The notes: a model not told the origin generated them from the letters alone. Counted from the stretch's first letter, positions 8,445-18,869 are shown. The stretch is 64,000 bases of DNA from CAVRXZ01 sp963773035 (GCA_963773035.1 CAVYZX010000009.1:1-64000), one strand, 5' to 3'. Numbers and translations: made by a program.

Positions 8445-9572
8445 TCAGGCGCCTTTCAGGACCGCGCCGGCGGGGACCACACCGGTCGTGACATACCGCC
8501 ATAACGCAATCACGAGCTTCCGCGCCACCGCCACAATGCCAATGCGGCGCGCGCGTTGCCCCGTCCCGAAATGCTCCTGATACCACTGCGTCAGGACGCT
8601 GTGCGGTTGCCACCGCACCCAGTTCCACGCCAGCTGAATGCTGATCGCCTGCAGGCGCGCGTTGCCCGCCCGACTGATCCCTTGCTCCCGCTCCGACTCC
8701 CCGCTGTCGAAGGGCGTCGGCGTAAACCCCAAGAGCCCGCCGATCTGGCGCCGATTGCGGAACGCGCGCCACACCAAGCCTTCGTCGAGCAACACCGATG
8801 CGCCCGTCGTCGCAACCCCCTTCAGCTGCACCAACTGCCGCAACGCACTCGCCGGCGCCGCGGCCCTGACGGCCGCCTGTTGCTGACCCTCGAGCTCCGC
8901 GATCTGGCTCGCCAGCACCGCCCCGCGCGCCACCGCGCGGGCGAGGCGCGTTTGCACCTCGACGGGCAGCGGCGCCCCGGCCCAGTCGTAGACTGCGGTC
9001 CACCAGCCGCTCGGGCGATGCCGCGGCAACGCGCACCCCCACGTGGCGAGCCAGCCGCGCATTTGATTGATCAGCCGGGTCTGCTCCTGGACTAATGCGG
9101 TCCGCTCGCGACTGACCTGGCGCGCAGCTTCCGCTGCCACCGTCGGCACGCGCACGTCGCTCCACGCGCGACGCTCCCCGTAACAGACCCGCACGAGCAT
9201 CCGTACCAGTTTCACGGCATCGAGCCGATCCGTTTTTGCGCGCCGCGCCCGTCGATTCACTTCGATGCTCGCCGAATCCACCACCCGATTGCGAATCCCC
9301 CGCTGCGTCAGCGCGCGATGAATCCAGAACCCGTCGCGCCCCGCTTCGTAGCAGCTCACCACCGACGCCTGGGCCGGCAACCCGAACCGCATCCGCCCCT
9401 GCCGCACCGCGCGCTCCACCCCCCGCAAATCTCCACTCGCTACGGTCCGTAACCACGGGTCCACCCCGAACCCCGACGTCATCGCAAGCTTCCATTCCTT
9501 TTTCCCCAACTCGAACGCCACATACAACGTCGGCTCGTTTACACTCATCTCCGGGCGGGTCGTTGTGATCAT
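8445..9572 (-). CDS. IS110-family transposase
   Basis: A 375-residue transposase. The N-terminal RuvC-like DEDD domain has 'LYVAFELGKKEWKLA' (Glu where many members have Asp), 'YEAGRDGFWIHRAL' and 'KTDRLDAVKLVRML'. The C-terminal IS116/IS110/IS902 domain has 'LKGVATTGASVLL', 'GGLLGFTPTPFDSGESEREQGISRAGNA' with the expected serine region, and 'VARKLVIALWRY'. The length is normal for the family and the frame is intact, so it may still be active. AAGGAGG precedes the ATG at 9572; a GTG at 9575 is also possible. IS110 elements insert without usual terminal repeats or target duplications, which explains why no ends are visible. It sits between the hydrolase operon and TonB receptor 1. Confidence 0.93.
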   Translation of the reverse strand: MITTTRPEMSVNEPTLYVAFELGKKEWKLAMTSGFGVDPWLRTVASGDLRGVERAVRQGRMRFGLPAQASVVSCYEAGRDGFWIHRALTQRGIRNRVVDSASIEVNRRARRAKTDRLDAVKLVRMLVRVCYGERRAWSDVRVPTVAAEAARQVSRERTALVQEQTRLINQMRGWLATWGCALPRHRPSGWWTAVYDWAGAPLPVEVQTRLARAVARGAVLASQIAELEGQQQAAVRAAAPASALRQLVQLKGVATTGASVLLDEGLVWRAFRNRRQIGGLLGFTPTPFDSGESEREQGISRAGNARLQAISIQLAWNWVRWQPHSVLTQWYQEHFGTGQRARRIGIVAVARKLVIALWRYVTTGVVPAGAVLKGA

Positions 9573-9704
9573 CACCGCCTCCTTCTGGCTTTGAACACCC
9601 TAAGGAGCTTATCGCTGCGGCCCGCTCATAGTCTCTCCGTGACTCCGTGGCGATTTTTGGCGCCAACGCCGAGGTTCGATGGGGTGAGAGTGTAATCAAG
9701 GGCC

Positions 9705-9736
9705 CCGCACCCGGATCGTTCAACGTCCGGGTGCGG
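9705..9736 (-). terminator. Hairpin terminator after TonB receptor 1
   Basis: CCGCACCCGG and CCGGGTGCGG form a perfect 10-bp stem with a 12-nt loop about 10 bp after the receptor stop codon. No long T-run follows, so termination may be weak or the stem may protect the 3' end. Confidence 0.65.
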
Positions 9737-9746
9737 AACATCGAGA

Positions 9747-12700
9747 TTAGAAGTCGAACTGCACGCTGATCTTGAAGAGTCGCGCCTGCGTGATCGACAA
9801 CGGATTGAGGTAGTTGGCAGCGGGATTGAGCAGCGTCGGCGAATACGCCCGCTGGTACACGTCCGTCGTGTTGGAGTTGACGAGATTGAAGATGTCGAGC
9901 GCAATCAACGTGCGGGTCCGGCCGTACCTTAGATTCTTGCCGAATCTGAGATCGACGTTGTTGAGGCGGTCGCCGTACAGCGATCCGGGCTCGACGATAT
10001 TGAAGAACTCGACGGCCTGGTTTCCGCCGCCAAACAGCCGTCCAAGGCTGGTTTCGGGGAACAGCAGCAACGCCTGCCCACCGAGGCTCTGGGTAGCGAC
10101 GGCTGGGAACTCGTTCCCCGCATACGGGAGGCTGCGGAACGTCCCGCTGATCAGCACGTCGATCTTCGGGAAGTTGTACGTCGCCAGCCCCTTCAGATTC
10201 GTCTTCCATCCCGACTCGCGATGGCAGAACGCCTGCGGCCACTGTCCGAGGCCGCCGAGGAACGTGTCGAGGAACGGGTCCGTGCCGCCCCAGGGACCGA
10301 AGATATAAAACTCGGGGTGATTCTTGGCCACGCCGCACGAGTCCTCCACGACGTTCCCGGTGCTGAACCCGCCCTGGATCGTCAGGTCGCGCATGCGCGC
10401 GTTCACCGTCAGGTCAACGCCATTGAAATTGTTGTACGCGCCGCCGACGTTGTCGGCAAAGGTCAGGAAGTTATCGGACAGTGCGAACTTCTCGGGCTTG
10501 ATGTCATAGAACGTCAACGCTTGCCCGGCATTGCTCCCGAGCAGCGGGTTGTTCGGTACGTTGTAGACGAACGCGTCGAAGTCGGCCGGGGTCCAGGCGC
10601 GGTTGATCGTGGCCGGCAGGTTGCCCCAGCTCCGTCGGACGTAATCGACTTCGACCGAGACTCTGGGGGCGATCTGCTGCGTCACACCCGCCGTGAGATC
10701 CCAGCTGTACTCCCGTGTGTTCCAGCCACTGGTGGTCGCCGGATCGACCGCGAGCGCGGGGACGGACTTCCCGAACAACGGATTCCCCGCGGCGCACTCG
10801 CCGTTGACGGCGGGGTTCAGCAGATTGCAGTCGACACGGTAGTCCTGGTTGTTATCGGTCCAGCCTCTTTGGTTGTCCTGGGACACGAAATGCCCTAATC
10901 CGGCTGGACTGTAGTTGGCCCACTCGTCGACAGTGTTGAACGTGGTCGCGTACCGGCCGAGGAAGAACTTCGCTGCCGTCTTCCCGTTGCCGAACACATC
11001 ATAGGACGCGCCGAACCGCGGCAACAGCTCCTTCTGATGGAGCGGGCCGTCCTCTTCGGGGAAGATGATGGGGGTGGGTACGAGATAGTTCGGGCCCATC
11101 TGCTGTTGAGGGAAGTGGTCGGTCAGGTGCTCGAAGCGCAGGCCGCCCTGCAGCGACAGCCGGCCGATCGTCCATCGATCCTGCGCGTACAGCGCGAACA
11201 TGCCCTGCTGCTGTGCCTGCTGCGACGCCTGGTCGAGGTTCACCGTGACAGCGGTCGGAACGCCGTTCGTGAAGTAGTACCTGAGTTGTGAATCGTTGTA
11301 GAAGTTGTTCGGGAACGTCGAGTCGTTCATCAGGTAACGCGCGCCGAACTTGGTCGAGTGCGACCCTGTCACGTAAGACGCGGACCCCTGGACGACGTTC
11401 GTGAATCCGGTGTGTCCGGACCAGTCGGCGGCGCGGTAATTGATACCGGGGATGAGGCCGGCATTCTCCTGCACCGGAATCAAGGTCTGGTCGAACACAT
11501 TCTTCTGCTGGGAGCCCCACCAGAAATAGGGTCCCAGCTGAGCGTTGGCTTCGAGCAAAAGGCGCGAAGTGACCGGCGAAGTCCAGCTCACTTGAGTCAA
11601 CCAGCTCGGGTGGTTTTCGCCCCTGCTGTACCCCTCGGGCGACCTGATCAGCGCCCCGAAGCCAAGCCCAGAACTGTCGCCGCCCTGTTCGCAGGGCAAG
11701 CAGGAATACTGGATGCCCGACCAGGCGTTGATCTTGTTGCGCGGCGTCGCCTGCCACGTCAGCCGCGCCGAGGTGTTCTTCCACCGGCCGTCGTTGACGG
11801 CCTGCTGCGAGAAATCCGGGTCGTAGGTCCATTTCGTCGGATCGCCGACGTTCTTGTTGGCCCACATGCTGGCGACATACTGATCGTTGTATTGATAGCG
11901 ATATGTGGCGAAGAACCACAGCCTGTCACGGGCGATCGGGCCGCCGAACGACGGATTGACGTCCCAAACCTTCTTGAAGCTGTTCGTTGCCGTCAACCCC
12001 TGCGCTTTGATCTCATCGGTAAGGTTTTCGCCCTGGAGCCCGCTGCCGGTGCCGTTGATGAAGAAGCTACCGGCGAACATGTTGCCGCCCTGTTTGCCGA
12101 TGACGTTCATCTGCGGTCCGCCGGTGACCGCCTCGCCAAGTCCGCCAGTCAGAGAGAAATTCACTTCCTGCGAGTTGCCGACCTCGGGCACGTAGCCCGA
12201 CACGCCCATGCCCTGGTAGCCGGCGCTCATCCCATCAAGTTGGACCTGCCCCTCGTTCCGTCGTCCGCCGTGAATCTGGAACACGCTATAGAGTCCAGGG
12301 CTGGATCCGCCGACATCATTGCCCTGCACGTTGATCGCTGGGACGAGTTGCGTGAAGGCGGAATACTGGCGAGATGATGGAATGTCGGTAACCGTCTGGC
12401 CGCTGATCGTCTGCTGGCCCCGGGTGGTGGTCACATCCACGATCGGTGTTTCGCCGGTGACGGTGACCGTTTCCGCCAAGCCTCCCACCTTCATCTCCGC
12501 GTTAACCGTGGCCACGAAGTTGGTGGTCAGCTCGATCCCTTCGCGCTTGATCGTTGCGAACCCCGGCAGCGCAAACGTCACCGTATAAGTGCCTGGTCTC
12601 AACTCCTCGATTGCATACTGACCGGTTCCACTAGTCACAACGGAGCGCGTCTTCTCGATCAGCGCCGGGCTGGACGCCTCGACCGTCACACCCGGCAACA

Positions 12701-12812
12701 CGGCCCCTGACGCGTCCCTGGCCGTGCCCACGATCGACGCTTGAGCATAAGCGGCCACTGGGACGCCGATCAGTGACACGAACACCACCATTGCCTTCAC
12801 ACACTTGAGCAT
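9747..12812 (-). CDS. TonB-dependent receptor, Oar-like (receptor 1)
   Basis: A 1021-residue outer-membrane receptor that takes up a large substrate using energy from TonB. It has a signal peptide (residues 1-24, ending 'VAAYAQA'), a carboxypeptidase-regulatory-like beta-sandwich (about 25-110: 'GTARDASGAVLPGVTVEASS', 'LRPGTYTVTFALPGF'), a plug domain (about 130-250) and a long beta-barrel that ends in 'LFKISVQFDF' with the terminal Phe needed for outer-membrane assembly. AGGAGG sits just before the ATG at 12812; an upstream in-frame start at 12845 is less likely. It is a paralogue of the receptor at 29560. No SusD-like partner is present, as is usual for acidobacterial Oar-type receptors. 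The substrate is unknown. Confidence 0.95.
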   Translation of the reverse strand: MLKCVKAMVVFVSLIGVPVAAYAQASIVGTARDASGAVLPGVTVEASSPALIEKTRSVVTSGTGQYAIEELRPGTYTVTFALPGFATIKREGIELTTNFVATVNAEMKVGGLAETVTVTGETPIVDVTTTRGQQTISGQTVTDIPSSRQYSAFTQLVPAINVQGNDVGGSSPGLYSVFQIHGGRRNEGQVQLDGMSAGYQGMGVSGYVPEVGNSQEVNFSLTGGLGEAVTGGPQMNVIGKQGGNMFAGSFFINGTGSGLQGENLTDEIKAQGLTATNSFKKVWDVNPSFGGPIARDRLWFFATYRYQYNDQYVASMWANKNVGDPTKWTYDPDFSQQAVNDGRWKNTSARLTWQATPRNKINAWSGIQYSCLPCEQGGDSSGLGFGALIRSPEGYSRGENHPSWLTQVSWTSPVTSRLLLEANAQLGPYFWWGSQQKNVFDQTLIPVQENAGLIPGINYRAADWSGHTGFTNVVQGSASYVTGSHSTKFGARYLMNDSTFPNNFYNDSQLRYYFTNGVPTAVTVNLDQASQQAQQQGMFALYAQDRWTIGRLSLQGGLRFEHLTDHFPQQQMGPNYLVPTPIIFPEEDGPLHQKELLPRFGASYDVFGNGKTAAKFFLGRYATTFNTVDEWANYSPAGLGHFVSQDNQRGWTDNNQDYRVDCNLLNPAVNGECAAGNPLFGKSVPALAVDPATTSGWNTREYSWDLTAGVTQQIAPRVSVEVDYVRRSWGNLPATINRAWTPADFDAFVYNVPNNPLLGSNAGQALTFYDIKPEKFALSDNFLTFADNVGGAYNNFNGVDLTVNARMRDLTIQGGFSTGNVVEDSCGVAKNHPEFYIFGPWGGTDPFLDTFLGGLGQWPQAFCHRESGWKTNLKGLATYNFPKIDVLISGTFRSLPYAGNEFPAVATQSLGGQALLLFPETSLGRLFGGGNQAVEFFNIVEPGSLYGDRLNNVDLRFGKNLRYGRTRTLIALDIFNLVNSNTTDVYQRAYSPTLLNPAANYLNPLSITQARLFKISVQFDF

Positions 12813-12892
12813 GCTGCCTCCTGTCCAAGCAACACGAACCTCCAAGGACGGCCTTGTGACTAATTTAGAAAGATGTCGAAGCCTACTATGCG

Positions 12893-12921
12893 CTTCTATC
12901 GAAGATCATGTTCAGTGTCAA
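12893..12921 (-). promoter_or_regulatory. Sigma70-type promoter for TonB receptor 1
   Basis: On the minus strand a consensus -35 TTGACA (12916-12921) is followed after 17 bp by TAGAAG (12893-12898) as -10. It is placed about 80 bp before the receptor start codon. Nothing else is recognisable in the 12813-13127 gap. Confidence 0.55.
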
Positions 12922-13127
12922 TACACAGATTCACCTAAAGTCCGCATGATTTGAACGGATCGTCCGATGGATCCAAGGCGATGAACCTTGGACCGGAACC
13001 GACGCCCGAATCTCGGCGTGTTTGATGGCTTGCTTATTCGTATTGCGGCGAGTCTCACAACAGACAAAGAAGTGAGGTCTCCCGTATCTTCAGGACCAGG
13101 TGAGAGGTTTCGAGAGGACACGGTCGG

Positions 13128-14129
13128 TCAAGAGGGAATCTTCTCTTTGAATTTCCGGGTGCGCGCGAGCACAGTCGAGAGCCACGTCATCTCGAGGTCG
13201 GTGCCGGTCCGGAAGAGGTCGACGAGGGACGTCGGCAGCCCCGAGAAGTCGATCGCGTGGCGGCCCCAGTCCGGGCGCCGGCCGTCGTAGTCCGTGAACT
13301 TGTAGTGGCGGGCGAGCTCCCAGGAGCTCCACAACATGCCGGTGCGATCCATCACCTGAGGATCCGCCGCGAGCGCCGCGACGGCGCGTCCGACGAACAG
13401 CGGCGACTCGGATTGCAGGAAGTTCGAATCCTTCTTCCCGGCGTCGCGCCAGTTGTCCTCCGTCACACCCATGTTCTGCAGCATCGATTCCGAGCGCAGG
13501 AAGCCTGGAGTGATCGCGACCACGGCAACGCCGTGCGGCTTCAGTTCCGCCGCCCAGAAGAGCGGCAATATCTTCTGCGTGATCTTGACGGCCTGGGCCA
13601 TCGGATTGCCGCCGCCGCCCAGCATGTCGTTCTCGGTGACTTCGACGATCAGCCCGCGTTTGGCCGGAATCATGGCGAGCGCGGTGTGCTTCGCCGTGAT
13701 GATCCGAGACGTCAACGCCTGCCGGAAGATCGCGTCGGCGTTCTTCAGGTCGGCCTGCCAGAAGGATCCCCACTGACCCATCATCGGGTCTTCACCGGCG
13801 ACGCTGTTGGCGACGATGTCGATCCGCTTGTGCGCGCGGAGGATGCGGCGGAAGAGCGCCTTGACCTCGCTCTCGACGGTGTGGTCGACGCGTACGGCGA
13901 TCGCGTTGCCGCCGGCGTCCTTGATCATGGCGGCGGTCTCGTCGATCGTTTCCGGCCTCTTGTATGGCGACGGTCTGCCTTTGACACTGCGGCCGGTGCA
14001 GTACACCGTTGCGCCGGCTTCGGCTAGCGCGCGTGCGATGCCTCGTCCGGCGCCGCGGGTCGCGCCGGCGACAAGCGCCACCCGTCCGGCGAGCGGCTTG
14101 GTCGATCGAGCAGGGACCTTCTTGGCCAT
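13128..14129 (-). CDS. SDR-family protein lacking the catalytic Tyr
   Basis: A 333-residue short-chain dehydrogenase/reductase-like protein. The NAD(P)-binding Rossmann motif is present ('ALVAGATRGAGRGIARALAE', about residues 18-37), and the region 'AAELKPHGVAVVAITPGFLRSESM' matches DHRS1-like SDRs. The active-site Lys aligns with 'AQAVK', but the Tyr four residues before it is Ala, and the Ser-containing strand reads 'IVEVTENDML'. The protein therefore probably binds a dinucleotide but may not act as a normal oxidoreductase. It is 78 bp upstream (in transcription order) of the gap that leads to the kinase 3' end. No signal peptide. Confidence 0.85.
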   Translation of the reverse strand: MAKKVPARSTKPLAGRVALVAGATRGAGRGIARALAEAGATVYCTGRSVKGRPSPYKRPETIDETAAMIKDAGGNAIAVRVDHTVESEVKALFRRILRAHKRIDIVANSVAGEDPMMGQWGSFWQADLKNADAIFRQALTSRIITAKHTALAMIPAKRGLIVEVTENDMLGGGGNPMAQAVKITQKILPLFWAAELKPHGVAVVAITPGFLRSESMLQNMGVTEDNWRDAGKKDSNFLQSESPLFVGRAVAALAADPQVMDRTGMLWSSWELARHYKFTDYDGRRPDWGRHAIDFSGLPTSLVDLFRTGTDLEMTWLSTVLARTRKFKEKIPS

Positions 14130-14207
14130 GACCGTGCTATACCGCCTGCCGCGCCCGATCGGTGTCGCGGAGAATCTTGATCGCGACGGTCAGTGTCAAA
14201 AGCGTAG

Positions 14208-16863
14208 CTATGGCTTGGGCTTCCAGTTCAAGATTACCGTGATCGGCGAGTTGGCTTCTTCCGAGACGGTGGCTACCAGAAACCGCTGGCCGTCCGAAGA
14301 GACCATGTATTGGTGACGGTAGTCGGCTTGCTGCACCGCACCGCCGAGTGCGGGAGCGAACAGCTTCACGGGCTCGCCGACGTCGGGGGCCTGGGCGTTC
14401 GACGTAACTCGGATGGGAACCGTCATGAGCCGGCCATCCAGCGCGACGTAGAACAATTCCTTGCCATCACGCCGCCACCGCACCTGACTGCCGCCGTTCG
14501 TAGAAATCGGCCACTTGTTTCCGGGGCCGGGGAACGGCTGGACGTAAATCTCAACTCGGCCCGACTCATCCGACTGGTACGCGATCCACTTTCCGTCAGG
14601 AGAGAATTGCCCACCCTGTTCTTCGAAATCTGTCTGGACGACCGGGAAGGGCTTTGCTTTTCCATCTAGTGGCAATGCCCAGATGTCAAAGCTTCTCTGT
14701 AGGTCCTGGCTGCTAAAGAGCAGGAAGCGCCCGTCGCGCGACCAGTCCGTTCCAACTTTGTTTTGTGCCGTAGCCAGCAGCGGTTCCTCACTCCCGCCCG
14801 TTGTCGCAGACTTCTGGTAAAGATCGGGTGTGCCTTTCCGATTCGAGGTAAATACGATACGGTCTCCATCCGGAGACCAGACCGGGAAAACGTCATCCGC
14901 ATCGTCAGATGTGAACCGGCTAAACACGCCGCGTCTCGGTTCGAGCAACCAAATGTCTGTATTCCTATTCACGCCTCGGTACAGCGCCACGCGCTGGCCA
15001 TCGAGTGAAAGCGACGGCTCCGACAACGTTGTACTGACGGGATCGCCCACTTTGCTAATCTCGTTGCCGGACCGGTCAAACCAGACGAACTGCCGCTGAC
15101 CGCCTGCTGAACTCGTACCGATAGGCGATGGAACCTGCACTGGATGCGGATACTCCCGGACCCTGCGGACTACTCGCCACCTGATCAGCCACTGCAAAGG
15201 GACTCCCGGTCAGCTCCAAACGGGCTGGATCGAACTTTTGCGCAAACAGCGTCCTCTGACGATGGAAAAGAAGGTGTCCGGAAGACACGTACATCGCACC
15301 TGGGTCCCCATCGAGCAAACGCCGGGATTGTGTGCTCCCGAGCTGACCGACATAGATGCCTTGTACTTCGGCACGCCCTCGCATCCAATAGAGGAAGTGA
15401 CGATCGTCGGGCAGGAATCGTGGAGAGAAGTGACTGCCTTGCTGCCCCTCCAGTTGCGTTGCTGCGACAGGTTCACCACCGGTGTCAGAGACACTGAAGA
15501 CCGGAGTACCAAACATCGTAAAAAGGATCATGCCGTCGCGATTCCATGCGCCACCGCTGCCTCGGGGAGCGTTCGCGAGTGTTTGAACCGATCCGCCGTC
15601 GAGGTCGATCCGCCTGAGCTTGCCGTCCGCAAAGAAACCGACGGACCGGCTGTCCGGCGACCAGAACGGACTTTGTGCACCATCGGTCCCCGTCAATGGC
15701 CGTGCCGCAACGGAATCCAGCAACCGCAGCCACATCCGAAGCCGTCCCTCTGAATTGGCCACGTAAACAATCTTCTGCCCGTCTGGCGAGATCGCCAGCG
15801 ACGTGGGATCGGTTGTCGGTGGTGTGTTGATCTCGACGCGCATTTCGGGAAGCGCTGTTGCAGCGGGTGCGCCGCCCAAGCGCCCCGCCCCAATCGCCGC
15901 CGCGACGATCGTGACGAGCCCGAGGGCGGACAGCCAGGCAAGTCGCTCAAGTCGTCGCGAGGATGCTTGCGCTCCGGGGTTGGCGTCGTGCGGCTCGGCC
16001 TGCGCCTCATCGATTTCGATCCGCGCGTCGCGGATATCGCGGAGCCGGCGCTTCTGGTCCTTCTGGAGACAGCGGCGCAATAGCCGCCGGAGGCCTTCGG
16101 GCCGGGCGGGCAAGTGGTGCCAGTCGGGCTCGGTTTTCAGGACGCCGGCGAGAACCTCGCTCACCGAATCCCCTGGAAAGGCGCGGCGACCCGTGACCAT
16201 CTCGTAAAGCACGCATCCGAATGCCCACACGTCCGACGCCCGATCCGCCTCCTTCCCTGTCGCCTGCTCCGGTGACATGTATGCCGCGGTGCCCAGGATC
16301 GTGCCCGGCACCGACGCCATCAGCGTCGGCGAGTGCGACGGCCCCGCAGGGCTGGAGCCCCGCGCAGCACCGGCCTCAGAGGATCCTGTGAGCTTCGCTA
16401 AGCCGAAGTCGAGCACCTTCACCGTGCCATCAGGTCGCACCTTCACATTCGCGGGCTTCAAATCCCGATGGATGATGCCCTGCTCGTGCGCGGCTTCGAG
16501 TGCCTCACAGATCTGCCGCGCGATGGGCACTGCTTCGTCGAGCGGCACCGGTCCTTGTGCAATCCGATCGGCGAGCGTGGGCCCTTCGACCAGCTCCAGC
16601 ACGAGTCCCTGCACGCTGTTCGATTCCTCAAAGCCGTGAATCGCGGCGATGTTCGGATGATTGAGCGAAGCGAGCACCTGCGCTTCACGCTTGAAGCGGG
16701 CCAGGCGATCGGCATCAGCGACAAACAATGCGGGCAGTACCTTGAGGGCGACTTCGCGCTGCAGCTTCGTGTCCCGCGCACGGTAGACCTCGCCCATTCC
16801 GCCCGCGCCGAGCGGGCTCAGGATTTCGTAAGGGCCGACGCGGACGCCGGATGCGAGGGTCAC
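14208..16863 (-). CDS. Ser/Thr protein kinase with TolB/PD40 propeller, one frameshift
   Basis: A Hanks-type kinase that should be about 880 residues. The kinase domain has 'LGAGGMGEVYRARD' (P-loop), 'EVALKVLP' (Lys), 'IIHRDLKPANVKV' (catalytic loop), 'DFGLAKL' and 'MSPEQATG'. A transmembrane helix follows ('LAWLSALGLVTIVAAAIGAG'), then an extracytoplasmic PD40/TolB propeller ('LAISPDGQKIVYVAN', 'FWSPDSRSVGFFADG', 'FSPDGKWIAYQSDESGR') that ends 'SPITVILNWKPKP'. A single-base shift near 15095-15125 splits the propeller: 'GSIAYR' continues in the next frame as 'SSAGGQRQFVWFDRSGNEI'. GTG at 16863 gives the usual 'TLASGVRVGPYEIL' start, though the frame stays open upstream. Related PD40 pieces occur at 56274, 58742 and 62292. 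Confidence 0.9.
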
Positions 16864-16951
16864 GTCAGGAGTGGGGATTATACCGGTCGCCTGTGACCGG
16901 TGAATGGACGGGTGTGCGAACGCCCATCGTAGTTGTTCGCTCGTTTCACTT

Positions 16952-17212
16952 TCACTTCTTGTCGGCTGCCTCGAGGTCGCTCCAACCACCCCATGGCCGC
17001 GTCCAGCCTTTGGTCTTCCAGCGCCAGATGAAATGCACGGTCAAGCCGAGACTGAGACTACCAAGTATCCACAGCCAGAAGTACGGTGTGCGCCAGAGAG
17101 TCACGCTGACGCCGATCAAGATCACCCACTTCAGCACTCGAAACCAGACCGGTTGCGCTCGTCGGGAAAACGCGACTCGCGCCTCGCGCTCTAATACTTT
17201 GCCCACAGACAT
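16952..17212 (-). CDS. Small two-helix membrane protein
   Basis: An 86-residue protein with two adjacent hydrophobic segments ('VLKWVILIGVSVTLW' and 'YFWLWILGSLSLGLTVHFIW') and a basic tail rich in Trp. No family recognised. It lies between the Ser/Thr kinase (same strand) and the MFS gene (same strand) and shows coding-like amino-acid composition. A role cannot be assigned. Confidence 0.6.
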   Translation of the reverse strand: MSVGKVLEREARVAFSRRAQPVWFRVLKWVILIGVSVTLWRTPYFWLWILGSLSLGLTVHFIWRWKTKGWTRPWGGWSDLEAADKK

Positions 17213-17322
17213 GGTTCAGCCTCGGCTTTTGCACCGGTCGCTTTTCTCGGGTAGCTTCGTCGTGCGGTAATGCAGCCGGTCCTTCCCGCGTCTTTCAATC
17301 CCATCAATGCCCTAACGACAGT

Positions 17323-18687
17323 TCAGGTCGGGGCCATTTCAGACCTCTCGTCGCGGTGCTGGAGGCGACTCGAGTGCGGCATGAAAAGCAGGATCAGAAC
17401 TCCCGCAAGCAGTTCGAGTCCGGCGACCACATACAGACCCGATGACGTCTTACCGGTCACATCCCTGAGCCATCCGATGGCAAATGGAGCGACCCAGCCC
17501 GAGAAACTGCCAATCGAGTTGATGAGCGCGATCCCGCCGGCAGCCGCTGTACCGGCTAACAGCATGGGTGGGAATTGCCAGAACGACGCACCGGCGGTCA
17601 CCGGTCCGATCGTCGCGAGTGCCAGCGCAGCGAATGCGATGATCGGGCGATTCGCGAATATACCGATTGAGGCAAGCCCGGCCGCGCATGCCAGGCACGG
17701 CAGCGCCGAATGATATCGTCGCTCCAGCGTCCGATCCGAATGGCGGCTGACGACGAACAAACTGATCACCGCCATGATGTTCAGCACCGCGAACAGCAGG
17801 CCGATGGTCAGATCGTCTTTGACCCCCAGCCCCTCCTCTATGATGGTCGGCCCCCAGAATCCCACCGTCGGATTGCCGCTGGTAAGGCAGAATTGAATGA
17901 CGGTGAGCAGCCACACCTGCGGAGTGATCAGCGCGCGTACGAGTCCATGCTGCCGTGGACCGGCCTCGCGGTTATCAGCTTCGAGATCCTCGACCACCAC
18001 GCGCTGCTCGGTCGGTGTGAGCCAATCGGCCTGACTGGGCTTGTCGGCGAAAATCGCAAAAGTCAGGCATCCGAGGACGATCGAAGGAACGCCTTCGAGA
18101 AGGAAGAGCCATTGCCAGTTGGCAAGGCCCAGGCGGCCGCCCATCGACCCCATGATCAGGCCAGAGAGTGGACCACCGACGACTCCGGCAATCGGGATGG
18201 CCGCAAGGAACAACCCGACCATGCGTGCGCGTCGACGACGGGGAAACCAGTACGTCAGATAGAGGATGGCCCCGGGCAAGAGCCCCGCTTCAAATGTGCC
18301 AAGCAAGAACCGCAGGATATAGAACGATGCTGCCGTCTTCACTAGCATGGTCGCCATGCTGGTGAGCCCCCACAGGATGCTGATCCGGGCGAAGGTCTTG
18401 CGCGCGCCGATTCGCTCGAGCAGAAGATTGCTGGGAATCTCGAATAGCAGGTAACCGAGGTAGAAGATGCCTGCGCCGAATCCGTAGGCCGCATCGCTGA
18501 AACCGAGATCCTCGACCATCTGCGACCGGGCGAAGCCGACGTTGATGCGGTCCAGCCAGGCGACGACGAAGAGCAGAACCAGAAACGGCATGATTCGCCG
18601 AGCGATCTTGTCGTAGATGGCTTCTACCTCGGAAGAGCCTGGTCGTGCGATCACCGTATGAATGGTGCGGTCAGTGGATCGCGACAT
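17323..18687 (-). CDS. MFS transporter, anion:cation symporter (ACS) type
   Basis: A 454-residue inner-membrane permease with about twelve transmembrane segments. The N-terminal half has 'VVAWLDRINVGFARSQMVEDLGFSDAAYGFGAGIFYLGYLLFEIPSNLLLERIGARK', the hallmark of the ACS family, which imports organic anions such as tartrate, phthalate or sugar acids with protons or sodium. The basic loop 'FPRRRRARMVG' marks the cytosolic side. ATG at 18687 ('MSRSTDRTI') is preferred, though an upstream start at 18723 is possible. No catabolic genes flank it, so the substrate is unknown. Confidence 0.9.
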   Translation of the reverse strand: MSRSTDRTIHTVIARPGSSEVEAIYDKIARRIMPFLVLLFVVAWLDRINVGFARSQMVEDLGFSDAAYGFGAGIFYLGYLLFEIPSNLLLERIGARKTFARISILWGLTSMATMLVKTAASFYILRFLLGTFEAGLLPGAILYLTYWFPRRRRARMVGLFLAAIPIAGVVGGPLSGLIMGSMGGRLGLANWQWLFLLEGVPSIVLGCLTFAIFADKPSQADWLTPTEQRVVVEDLEADNREAGPRQHGLVRALITPQVWLLTVIQFCLTSGNPTVGFWGPTIIEEGLGVKDDLTIGLLFAVLNIMAVISLFVVSRHSDRTLERRYHSALPCLACAAGLASIGIFANRPIIAFAALALATIGPVTAGASFWQFPPMLLAGTAAAGGIALINSIGSFSGWVAPFAIGWLRDVTGKTSSGLYVVAGLELLAGVLILLFMPHSSRLQHRDERSEMAPT

Positions 18688-18869
18688 GCGCGGGTATCGG
18701 CATAATACGGTTTTTGCGATCACCTTAACCTCAGACCAACCGGATCGCCGTTCTAAGAGTGGTTGATTGCATCAGTTGAGTTAGCGGTTTGAGAATGCTC
18801 ACGTTTCTTGCAGAGGCATGAGGCGCAGCGAGCGATCTGATCAGCCCTTCGTCGCTCAAGGAGGAAATA

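Noticed and set aside
8413..10338. A 641-codon open frame on the minus strand across the transposase and the receptor 3' end
   Set aside because: It is out of frame with two well-supported genes, is rich in Arg and Gly as expected for an antisense or shifted frame in GC-rich DNA, and shows no domain.
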